A DNA stretch of 64,000 nucleotides from an uncultured Collinsella sp. (lineage in GTDB: Bacteria > Actinomycetota > Coriobacteriia > Coriobacteriales > Coriobacteriaceae), in the NCBI GenBank assembly GCA_958403205.1, contig CATXWM010000009.1, forward strand, positions 1-64,000. Direction: 5' to 3'. Within the stretch, counting starts at the first letter, position 1. Each line of letters starts with the position of its first letter. The translations under genes and the position numbers were made by a program. Under the pieces are notes generated by a model that saw only the letters and a program-made list of their open reading frames with translations, had not been told where the DNA came from and searched no databases. Positions 22,243-29,376 of this stretch are shown here, piece after piece.

Positions 22243-23049
22243 CTACCAAACGCGTGCGATAGCGAGGCCATCAACGGCCGCGGCGCCGGCGCGCTTGAGT
22301 TCCGCCGAAGCCGCTGCCATCGTCGCGCCCGTGGTGATAACGTCGTCGATAAGCAACAGGCGGCGGCCCCGCACGTCCTCAACGGTCTCGTACATGCCTC
22401 GGGCGCGTTCACGGCGTTCTTCACGACTGAGTTCACGCTGGTCGCCATGTCCGTACTTAACGAGGGCGTCGAGCAGCGGAACACCCGACAGCTCGCAAAA
22501 TGGGCGCGCGATGGCTTCCATATGATCGAAGCCGCGTCGCCGAAACGCCGCCGCCGTCGCGGGCACAAACACCACTGCATCGGCGCCGGACAACACACCG
22601 CCTAAGCGATCGGGTGCCGCGGCCTGGGCATGTAAGGCGGTGTCGTATAGCAGCTCTGCCAGATACGGCGCCAGGCGTCGCTCGCCCGCGTCTTTGTACG
22701 CTTTAATAATCCGCGGCAGCGGGTGCGTGTAAACGGCACATGCCAGGCACCGGTCGAGAGCTTCGGCCATCGCCGAGGACGTACCCTCGACCGAGCACTC
22801 GGTGCACAGCAAGTCCCCAAACGGGGCGCCGCATCGAGTGCAGCTATGCCGCGGGTCGATGAGCGCAAGCGCGGCCAGACAGTCTTGGCAAATAAGCGCA
22901 CCGGCGCGCTCGCAGCCGGCACATCGCGTGGGTGACAACGCCTCAAGCGCCTCGTGCGCCGCCCGCTCGGCAAACGGTAGCAATTCGTCCGCAAACGGTA
23001 GGATGCCGGCACCTTGCAGGCATCCCAACACGTTCAAATGTCTCTTCAC
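22243..23049 (-). CDS. comF: ComF-family phosphoribosyltransferase-like protein
   Basis: This 268-residue protein has N-terminal zinc-finger cysteines (CAGCERAGALICQDC, CTRCGAPFGDLLCTEC) and a C-terminal phosphoribosyltransferase domain. The PRPP loop LLLIDDVITTGATMAAASAELKRAGA lies near residue 230, and FRRRGFDHMEAIARP is the typical ComF segment. ComF proteins assist DNA uptake during transformation in several bacteria. No other competence gene is near. It follows ricT on the minus strand after about 100 bases and probably belongs to the tmk-holB-ricT transcript. Confidence 0.9.
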   Translation of the reverse strand: MKRHLNVLGCLQGAGILPFADELLPFAERAAHEALEALSPTRCAGCERAGALICQDCLAALALIDPRHSCTRCGAPFGDLLCTECSVEGTSSAMAEALDRCLACAVYTHPLPRIIKAYKDAGERRLAPYLAELLYDTALHAQAAAPDRLGGVLSGADAVVFVPATAAAFRRRGFDHMEAIARPFCELSGVPLLDALVKYGHGDQRELSREERRERARGMYETVEDVRGRRLLLIDDVITTGATMAAASAELKRAGAAAVDGLAIARVW

Positions 23050-23151
23050 GACACAACCCTCCCTACGCTCGGTCGCAGGGAGGGTTGTTGATTCAGCGCT
23101 ATGGTACCCCGACGCGTTTGGGGTCGGGCAGGTTAAATCCGTTTGCGGGCG

Positions 23152-24852
23152 CTATTCGCCGGTGGGCGGTTGCGGTGCGGACGAGTTTTGGGTCGAGCCC
23201 TCGCCACCATCCTGGCGCGGCTTGCGGGAACGGCGACGGCGACGGCGCTTCTGGCCCTGGTCGGCCGAACCCTCGCCACCACGATCTTCGCGCGACTCGC
23301 GTTCGTCGCGAGCGGCACCGCGCGCGGCCTTGGCGGCCGCCCCTCCGCCATCTCCGGGGCGACGGCGCGTGACCTTGACCTCGCCATCCGAGACCTGATC
23401 GGCCACGGAGGGCACCGAGGGCTTTTGCTGCGTGCCCGAGGAATGGCGGCGACGCGGACGCGGGGCGCGCTCGTCATCGTTGCGCTGCTTGCCACCCTTG
23501 TCGGCAGGCGTATCGGAACCCGAACCACCCTTGGGGGCGGCACCGGCTTCGCGAGCGGCTGCGGCGCGGAAGGCGTCCTCGCGCTCCTCGCTCGACAAAT
23601 GACGGCGACGACGGCGCGTGGGATTCATGCCACCGCCGCGGTTTTGCTGCTGAGGCTGCTGAGCCTCGCGCTCGCGGGAGGAGTTCTTGCCTGCGGGAGC
23701 GGCCTCGCCGGCATCGCCCGAACCCGAGCGCTTGCGGCGGCGACGTCCACCGGCAGCTTCCTCGGCCTCGGGTGCCTCGGCCTTGCCGCGACCCTTACCG
23801 CGGCCGCGACCCTCGCCCTGGCTCTGACCCGCACGGGTATCGGCGTCCGCATCGCGACGGCGGCGCTTGGGCATCGACGTGCCGGCCAGACGGTCGGCGC
23901 TCGACAGGCCATCGCCCACGTCGACGCCGTTCTCGCGGTCGAGTTCCATAAGCGCCAGGCGCATCTCGGGCGACTCGATACGCTCGAGCACATCGCGCGT
24001 CACGCAGTCGGGGCGGCAGTTGCAGCCCTGCTCGGCGGCCTTCTTTTTGCAGCCCTCAGAGCAGGTCATGTCGGCCAAGTTGACCTTAAAGACTTTGCCG
24101 TTCTCCAGGCGCAACACCAGCTGCTCACGCGGCGTGTCATATTCCTGGATACGCGCCTTGCCAAGCGGCGTATCGATAAGCGTCTTCTTTTTGGGCGCGC
24201 GGCTCTTAAAGTCCTTGTACGCCTCGAACTCGTAGCGCAGGCAGCACATCAGGCGGCCGCAGACGCCGCTAATTTTGGACGAGTTGAGCGGCAGGTCCTG
24301 CTCTTTTGCCATGCGAATCGAAACCGGCTCAAACTGTCCGCCAAAGCGCGTGCAGCAGAGCTCCTGGCCGCACTGGGCATAGCCGCCCACTAGGCGGGTC
24401 TCGTCACGCACGCCGATCTGGCGCATGTCGACGCGAATGTGCAGCGTCGAGGACAGGTCCTTGACGAGCTGACGGAAATCGACGCGCTCCTCGGCAGCAA
24501 AGTAGAACACAGCCTTCTCGCCGCCAAACAGGTACTCGACGCCGACCGGCTTCATCTCGAGATCGAGCTCCTTGACCAGGCGGCGGAAGTCGACCATGGC
24601 CTCGTCACCCTGGATAGCCAGGTCGTCGGCAAGCTGCAGATCGATGTCGCTCGCTACGCGCAACACGGGCTTGAGCGGCTGGCCAATCTCGTCTTGCGGC
24701 ACCTCGAAGGGATCGGCCGTGACCAGGCCGATCTCGGTTCCGCGCTCGGTGGAGCAAATGGCATAATCGGCCTCGAGGATATCCAGATCCTGCGGGTCGA
24801 ACCACAGGTCGCGCGAGGCGTAGGTAAACTTAACGGGTACGACTAACGGCAT
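23152..24852 (-). CDS. ricT: RicT/YaaT (PSP1 domain) with long Arg/Gly-rich tail
   Basis: This 566-residue protein has a RicT core at residues 1-310. The core includes YASRDLWFDPQDLDI, the PSP1 signature YFAAEERVDFRQLVKDLSS, and the cysteine set GGYAQCGQELCCTRFGG, GVCGRLMCCLRYEFE and CSEGCKKK that binds an iron-sulfur cluster in RicT homologues. RicT partners regulate RNase Y and mRNA processing. The remaining 240 residues are low-complexity and rich in Arg, Gly, Glu and Ser, with blocks such as KRRRRRRSRKPRQ. That tail is not part of the usual family. The start overlaps the end of holB by ten bases, so translation is coupled. Confidence 0.9.
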   Translation of the reverse strand: MPLVVPVKFTYASRDLWFDPQDLDILEADYAICSTERGTEIGLVTADPFEVPQDEIGQPLKPVLRVASDIDLQLADDLAIQGDEAMVDFRRLVKELDLEMKPVGVEYLFGGEKAVFYFAAEERVDFRQLVKDLSSTLHIRVDMRQIGVRDETRLVGGYAQCGQELCCTRFGGQFEPVSIRMAKEQDLPLNSSKISGVCGRLMCCLRYEFEAYKDFKSRAPKKKTLIDTPLGKARIQEYDTPREQLVLRLENGKVFKVNLADMTCSEGCKKKAAEQGCNCRPDCVTRDVLERIESPEMRLALMELDRENGVDVGDGLSSADRLAGTSMPKRRRRDADADTRAGQSQGEGRGRGKGRGKAEAPEAEEAAGGRRRRKRSGSGDAGEAAPAGKNSSREREAQQPQQQNRGGGMNPTRRRRRHLSSEEREDAFRAAAAREAGAAPKGGSGSDTPADKGGKQRNDDERAPRPRRRHSSGTQQKPSVPSVADQVSDGEVKVTRRRPGDGGGAAAKAARGAARDERESREDRGGEGSADQGQKRRRRRRSRKPRQDGGEGSTQNSSAPQPPTGE

Positions 24853-25970
24853 TTCAGTGCCTTCCTGATATCGAACAGCATGACCTCGATGGCCAGCTGG
24901 GGAGTAACGTTTCTGGCGATGTTGCGCTCGGCGGTCGCGACTGCCTCGAGCGCCTGGGTGGCACCCGCAACATTGGTCGCCGCGGCAAGCCGCCCGATCG
25001 TGTCGCGCACGTCCTCGTTCACAACGCCTGCCGCCTCGTCCTGAAGCGTCAGCAGCACGTCGCGCATGAGCGTCCGCGCGCTCGCCAGCGCTTCCATGAT
25101 ACCCGAACGCTCGCGCGCGTTGAGTTCGCGCTTGTTGCGGTCCTCAAGCTGCTTCAATGCTCCACGCGACAGGTAGTCGGCATTTTGCTCGAGCACCTTT
25201 TCCTGCGTGGACTTGACCTCGGCGAGCGGCGCCTTGACGGCGACGATGAGCGACTTGGCGCGACTGAGCACATCGGCCTCGTCGGCGGCGATGAGCGAGT
25301 CGATGGCACGAACCATCTGACGGCGGGCGTCCTGGCGCTCGGCGCTCTTGAGGAACTCGATACCACGCGTGGGGCTTCCCGCCACGGCGACGGCCATGCG
25401 GCAGCGCGCGGGATCCTGACCGGTGGCGCGGCTCACGGCCTGCGCGGCCACAGTGGGCGACACCAGCCGAAACGGTACGCACTGGCAGCGGCTCACGATG
25501 GTGGGCAGCATCACGTCGGCCGAGGTGCCCAACAGGATGAACATGACGCCCTCGGGCGGTTCCTCGAGCGTTTTGAGCAGCGCGTTGGCGGTGTTGGCGC
25601 GCAGTTGCTCGGCACGGTCGATGATGTAGACCTTTGCCTTGGCGCGGATGGGCGCCAGGGGCACGTCGTCGAGCAGCTCGCGGGTCTGCGCGATGAGGTA
25701 GCCCGTAGCGCTTTCGGGGGTGTAATAGTGCACGTCGGGGTGCGTATGGCGTGCGACGCGCACGCAGCTGTCGCACGAGCCACAGCCGTCCTGCTCGCAC
25801 AGGAATGCCTGGGCAAGCGCCCACGCGGCGTCGAGCTTGCCCGCGCCGGGCGCGCCCAAAAACAGGTAGGCGTGCGATGCGCGACCGCTGGTGACGGCAT
25901 TGGTCAAAAAGTCGCGCACGCGTTCCTGGGTGTCGAGCTTGGCCAGCAGGCTTGTCTGCGCGGGGGCCAT
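24843..25970 (-). CDS. holB: DNA polymerase III delta-prime subunit
   Basis: This 375-residue clamp-loader subunit starts at ATG 25970, two bases from the tmk stop. It has the AAA+ layout: HAYLFLGAPGAGKLDAAWALAQAFLC as the (degenerate) Walker A near residue 35, the zinc cysteines CEQDGCGSCDSC, KVYIIDRAEQLRANTANALLKTLEEPPEG, and the SRC motif TIVSRCQCVPF. Delta-prime lacks ATPase activity and holds the clamp loader ring. The gene lies in the common tmk-holB-ricT order seen in Gram-positive bacteria. Its end overlaps ricT. Confidence 0.93.
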   Translation of the reverse strand: MAPAQTSLLAKLDTQERVRDFLTNAVTSGRASHAYLFLGAPGAGKLDAAWALAQAFLCEQDGCGSCDSCVRVARHTHPDVHYYTPESATGYLIAQTRELLDDVPLAPIRAKAKVYIIDRAEQLRANTANALLKTLEEPPEGVMFILLGTSADVMLPTIVSRCQCVPFRLVSPTVAAQAVSRATGQDPARCRMAVAVAGSPTRGIEFLKSAERQDARRQMVRAIDSLIAADEADVLSRAKSLIVAVKAPLAEVKSTQEKVLEQNADYLSRGALKQLEDRNKRELNARERSGIMEALASARTLMRDVLLTLQDEAAGVVNEDVRDTIGRLAAATNVAGATQALEAVATAERNIARNVTPQLAIEVMLFDIRKALKCR

Positions 25971-25971
25971 G

Positions 25972-26655
25972 TTACTCAGCCTCCTGGGCAAGCGCGGCGG
26001 CGACGGCATCCTGGGGGATGTCGAGACCGTACGCACGAACCAGCTCGACCGTCTGCGCGAAGACGTCTGCGATCGACGCAGTGGCATCGATGAGCTTTAC
26101 GCGGTCTGGCTCCTCGGCAGCAATTGAACAAAATCCCTGGTAGACGCGCTCCTGGAAGGCCATGCCCTTGGCCTCCATGCGATCGGCCGCACCGCGGGCG
26201 GCCATGCGCAGCGCCGCCTGCTCGGGCGTGATGTGATAGACGAGCGTGAGCGCCGGATGCGTACCGGCGACAGCCAGGCTGTTGGCATCGCGCACCATCT
26301 GGCGGTCGAGGCCGTCGGCAAACGCCTGGTAGCAGGTCGTGGAATCGTAGAAACGGTCGCACAGAACCACCTTGCCGGCAGCGAGGGCGGGAGCTATGAC
26401 CTCGTGCACCAGCTGGGCACGCGCGGCCTCGTAGAGCAGCAGCTCGCAGGTGTCGCCCATCGCCGTATTGGCGGGGTCGAGCAGCAGGGCGCGGATCTTT
26501 TCGCTGATGGTAGTGCCGCCCGGCTCGCGCAGGCTCACAACCTGGTAGCCAGCGAGCTCGAGCGCACGGGCAAGCAGGCGCGCCTGCGTGGACTTGCCGG
26601 CGCCGTCGACGCCCTCGAGCGTGATAAAGCTATGTTGAGCGGGCTCAAAAGCCAT
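25972..26655 (-). CDS. tmk: Thymidylate kinase
   Basis: This 227-residue kinase starts MAFEPAQHSFITLEGVDGAGKSTQARLLARAL, where GVDGAGKST is the P-loop. LREPGGTTISEKIRALLL supplies the dTMP-binding Arg-Glu-Pro-Gly motif and LCDRFYDSTTCYQ the DR-Y motif. It makes dTDP for DNA synthesis. The start follows GGAAGGGG. It heads the tmk-holB-ricT-comF run and has an intergenic repeat just upstream. Confidence 0.95.
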   Translation of the reverse strand: MAFEPAQHSFITLEGVDGAGKSTQARLLARALELAGYQVVSLREPGGTTISEKIRALLLDPANTAMGDTCELLLYEAARAQLVHEVIAPALAAGKVVLCDRFYDSTTCYQAFADGLDRQMVRDANSLAVAGTHPALTLVYHITPEQAALRMAARGAADRMEAKGMAFQERVYQGFCSIAAEEPDRVKLIDATASIADVFAQTVELVRAYGLDIPQDAVAAALAQEAE

Positions 26656-26744
26656 GGGCGCAGCCCCTTCCTACAAGGCGCGAAAATGCAAGCTATAGCA
26701 ACCAAGCCATGATACCCCAGCGTCCGGCGCACCCCAAATCCCAC

Positions 26745-26823
26745 CTAGTCATTGGGGACGTTCTTAAATGACTAGCCATTGGGGACGTTCTTTAATGACT
26801 AGTCGTTTAAGAACGTCCCCAAC
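26745..26823. repeat. Tandem GGGGACGTTC/ACTAGT palindromes
   Basis: Two copies of TTGGGGACGTTCTT-AATGACTAG lie in tandem. The second (26779-26822) forms a near-perfect 44-base palindrome centred on ACTAGT at 26798-26803. Copies recur at 449, 36822, 53522 and 55783, always near gene ends. Confidence 0.8.
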
Positions 26824-26841
26824 GGCTAAAGGTGCCTTTCC

Positions 26842-26912
26842 AAAGTTGCGGTGAAATAGGGACTGAATACGCCTTCTAACAGCAAATACAATCCCTATTT
26901 CACCGCAAGTTA
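26842..26912. repeat. Hairpin repeat, TTGCGGTGAAATAGGGA family
   Basis: Perfect 17-base arms (26846-26862 and 26892-26908) enclose a 29-base loop. The same arms occur at 29234 and a variant at 63343. This copy overlaps the stop codon of the downstream beta-lactamase-like gene. Confidence 0.82.
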
Positions 26913-27983
26913 GGAGTGGGCGCGAGCGTTGATGGCGAAGGAAATATCGCGCTCGAGGGCTAGGGCCCGTTCGCGTTCGAGGTCTTGGGTGAGGATTGCC
27001 AGCACGTAAGGGCGCTCGGCGTAGACGATTGCGGCATCGTGCTGAGCATTCGCCAGGCTGCCCGTTTTGTGCGCGACCAAAACGCCGCCGGGAACGCCCT
27101 CGACAATACCGCGCGCGTCTTCCTGCGCCAGCAGATATCCGCGCGCTCGCTCGCACAGCTCGGGCGTCGCGATTGTCCCTGCCGCCAGCCGTTGCAACAC
27201 GGCCGCAGCATCACGGGCGCTCGTATAGTTCTCGCGGCCTTGTGCCTGGGCCTCGGCATCCATCATCAAACGAGCGAGCACGGTCTGGGTCAGCCCCAAT
27301 GCGGCACACGTTTCGTTGACCGTATCCATGCCAAGCCTGCCGATAACAAGGTTCGCTGCCACGTTATCGCTCTGGGCGATCATAGCGTGCAGCAGCTCGT
27401 CAATACTGTACGACACACCCGCGCCGCGCGACTGAATGTTGCCGCTGCCACCCACGATATCCTGTTGCGTTACCGTTATCTGCTCGTCGAGGGACAGCTC
27501 GCCCGCCGTCGCGGTCTCGAGCGCACAAGCGAGAATGGGAAGCTTGATGATGCTTGCCGCCACACGTCGCGTGTCCGGCGCCACAGCGACTTCACCATCG
27601 AGCGACGCGAACGTTTGAGGATCAAGCGCCACAGCGTAAACCGAGACGGAGTCGCCATACGGCTCGACCAGGGCCTCGATATCTTGCCGAATGGCGGCGA
27701 TCCAAGAAGACTTAGGGGCGGCCGTCGCTTTTGTCGCGGATGACCGCTTTGACGTTTGTTTGACAGGGGCAGCGGAGCCCTCAGCCTCGTTGCGGTGCGC
27801 GGCACAACCGCCGAGACTCATCACCGAGGCAAGCGCTCCGGTCAACATCCCGGCACAAAACACCCGACGCGAGCAATCGCGCGCAGTGAGGGGTGCATCC
27901 CCCGGCGGGATCCGGAACGCCTCCACGTTTTCGCCGCCACCCCGACCTTGCTCGCCGCAGTACACAGACTCACTCCCCACCAT
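26910..27983 (-). CDS. Serine beta-lactamase-fold lipoprotein with Tat-type signal
   Basis: This protein of up to 357 residues has a signal with SRRVFCAGMLTGALASVMSLGGC near residues 38-60, combining a twin-arginine motif and a lipobox. The catalytic domain shows SxxK as ASIIKL (Ser144), SDN at 205-207 in AQSDNVAANL, and KTG in VAHKTGSLANA. These are the three class A beta-lactamase motifs. A lactam-hydrolysing role is possible, but housekeeping serine hydrolases share the fold. The start is uncertain: ATG 27983 is used, with GTG 27923 (residue 21) also possible. A hairpin repeat covers its stop codon. Confidence 0.82.
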   Translation of the reverse strand: MVGSESVYCGEQGRGGGENVEAFRIPPGDAPLTARDCSRRVFCAGMLTGALASVMSLGGCAAHRNEAEGSAAPVKQTSKRSSATKATAAPKSSWIAAIRQDIEALVEPYGDSVSVYAVALDPQTFASLDGEVAVAPDTRRVAASIIKLPILACALETATAGELSLDEQITVTQQDIVGGSGNIQSRGAGVSYSIDELLHAMIAQSDNVAANLVIGRLGMDTVNETCAALGLTQTVLARLMMDAEAQAQGRENYTSARDAAAVLQRLAAGTIATPELCERARGYLLAQEDARGIVEGVPGGVLVAHKTGSLANAQHDAAIVYAERPYVLAILTQDLERERALALERDISFAINARAHS

Positions 27984-28166
27984 CGCATTCTACCGAGCCG
28001 TCGATAAACGGCCGCGCCGGACACCCAGCACGCCGCACTCATTGTGACGCATGCGACAGGGCTTGCGCGGCACGACCATCCTCACATAACCAGTTGGGTC
28101 GGCGCGGCCCAACCGCACCTGAACCACCTTATAATCTAGCCAACACATCGAATGGAAGGAACCATC

Positions 28167-29213
28167 ATGCCCCGGTTTTGTACCCATTGCGGCAAACTTC
28201 TGAATGACGACGAGCGTTTTTGCACCAGCTGCGGAACGCCGGTAACCGATGATGGCCAGACCTCTCAGTCGCAAGAGAATGCGCAGGCAGCCGAACATGC
28301 CGCCGCGCCCGACGCCGCCTTCGACACCGCCGCGACCACGGTGCAGTCTGCGCAGCAGCCCACGGCGACTCAGCCCCAACCGGCAGACGTGACCGTACAG
28401 TCCGCCCATCAGCCCGTGCCCGCTCCCCAGCCCGAAGTCGGCACGACGCAGCAATGGACGGCGCCAGCCGGCTCCACGCCGCAGCAGCCCATACCGACCG
28501 CCGCTCCGCAGGCCGGCGCCCCCGCTGCTCCCAAGAACAACAACGCCCTGCTCATCGGCATCATCGCCGCGCTAATCGTCGTGATTATCGCGCTCGTCGT
28601 GTTCTTTATGATCAAGCCTTTCGACAAGGGCGCCGATGATACCAAGGGCACGACGATCGAGAAGGTCAAGATCGACCACGATAACGACGACGCGTCCGTC
28701 AAGGGCGACCCCAACAAGCTTGACGATGATGATGACGATGACGTCCACGATGCCGCCACCATCAGCGAGCAGAACGTCTACGACCAGCTGAGCTCCTACT
28801 ACAGCAGGCTCTCCGATCTTGATCAGCAGGTTCGCGACTGCGCCACAACGTTTAACACGTATTACCTTAAGGATGACCGAAGCTCGCGCCAATCTGCCAG
28901 CGATGCCGCCGAGTCGCTCGAGGATCAGATCGACGACCTGAAGGACGAGGTCGAGGACCTGGACGTTCCCATCGACTCGCAGAATTACGGCTCGTGGAAA
29001 GATATCATCACGCTCTATGACGACCTGGAGAATCGCATCGACGTCATTTGCGACGCTTGGGAGATCAGCCTTGAGTACTCCAGCCCCGCCAACCACAAGG
29101 ACGAGATCGTGGCGCCGCTGGCGCGCGACAACGTAGCGGGCACCAACGACAACAAATACCGTCTGGACTTTGAGGACCGCTACCCCGGCGCCGCACCCGT
29201 CGAGGTGAAGTAA
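28167..29213 (+). CDS. Zinc-ribbon single-pass membrane protein
   Basis: This 348-residue protein starts at ATG 28167 after GGAAGGAA. A zinc ribbon opens it (CTHC at 5-8, CTSC at 19-22). A Gln/Pro/Ala-rich linker runs to residue 123 and a membrane helix spans about 127-148 (LLIGIIAALIVVIIALVVFFMI). The outer part is very acidic (KLDDDDDDDVHD) and then coiled-coil-like helices follow. The last segment is acidic to neutral. Zinc-ribbon plus membrane layouts are common in actinobacterial envelope proteins of unknown role. The gene is flanked by hairpin repeats and stands alone on the plus strand. Confidence 0.72.
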   Translation: MPRFCTHCGKLLNDDERFCTSCGTPVTDDGQTSQSQENAQAAEHAAAPDAAFDTAATTVQSAQQPTATQPQPADVTVQSAHQPVPAPQPEVGTTQQWTAPAGSTPQQPIPTAAPQAGAPAAPKNNNALLIGIIAALIVVIIALVVFFMIKPFDKGADDTKGTTIEKVKIDHDNDDASVKGDPNKLDDDDDDDVHDAATISEQNVYDQLSSYYSRLSDLDQQVRDCATTFNTYYLKDDRSSRQSASDAAESLEDQIDDLKDEVEDLDVPIDSQNYGSWKDIITLYDDLENRIDVICDAWEISLEYSSPANHKDEIVAPLARDNVAGTNDNKYRLDFEDRYPGAAPVEVK

Positions 29214-29230
29214 TCCCAACAACTGATCAA

Positions 29231-29300
29231 AACTTGCGGTGAAATAGGGATTAATTAGGCCTTTTGCCAGCAAAAACAGTCCCTATTTCACCGCAACTTA
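29231..29300. repeat. Hairpin repeat, TTGCGGTGAAATAGGGA family
   Basis: Arms at 29234-29250 and 29280-29296 are identical to the copy at 26846. The 29-base loop also has shared words (GCC, CAGCAAA). It lies directly after the zinc-ribbon gene. Confidence 0.85.
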
Positions 29301-29305
29301 GAAGT

Positions 29306-29343
29306 GGGGCCGGGCGCGCATTTGCATTTGCGCGCCCGGCCCC
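29306..29343. repeat. Perfect GC-rich hairpin after topoisomerase I
   Basis: Fourteen-base arms GGGGCCGGGCGCGC (29306-29319 with 29330-29343) enclose a 10-base AT loop. There is no T-run, so a factor-dependent stop or transcript protection is more likely than intrinsic termination. Confidence 0.6.
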
Positions 29344-29376
29344 GTCGTGTCTATATGTGCTCGGATATGTGCTCGG

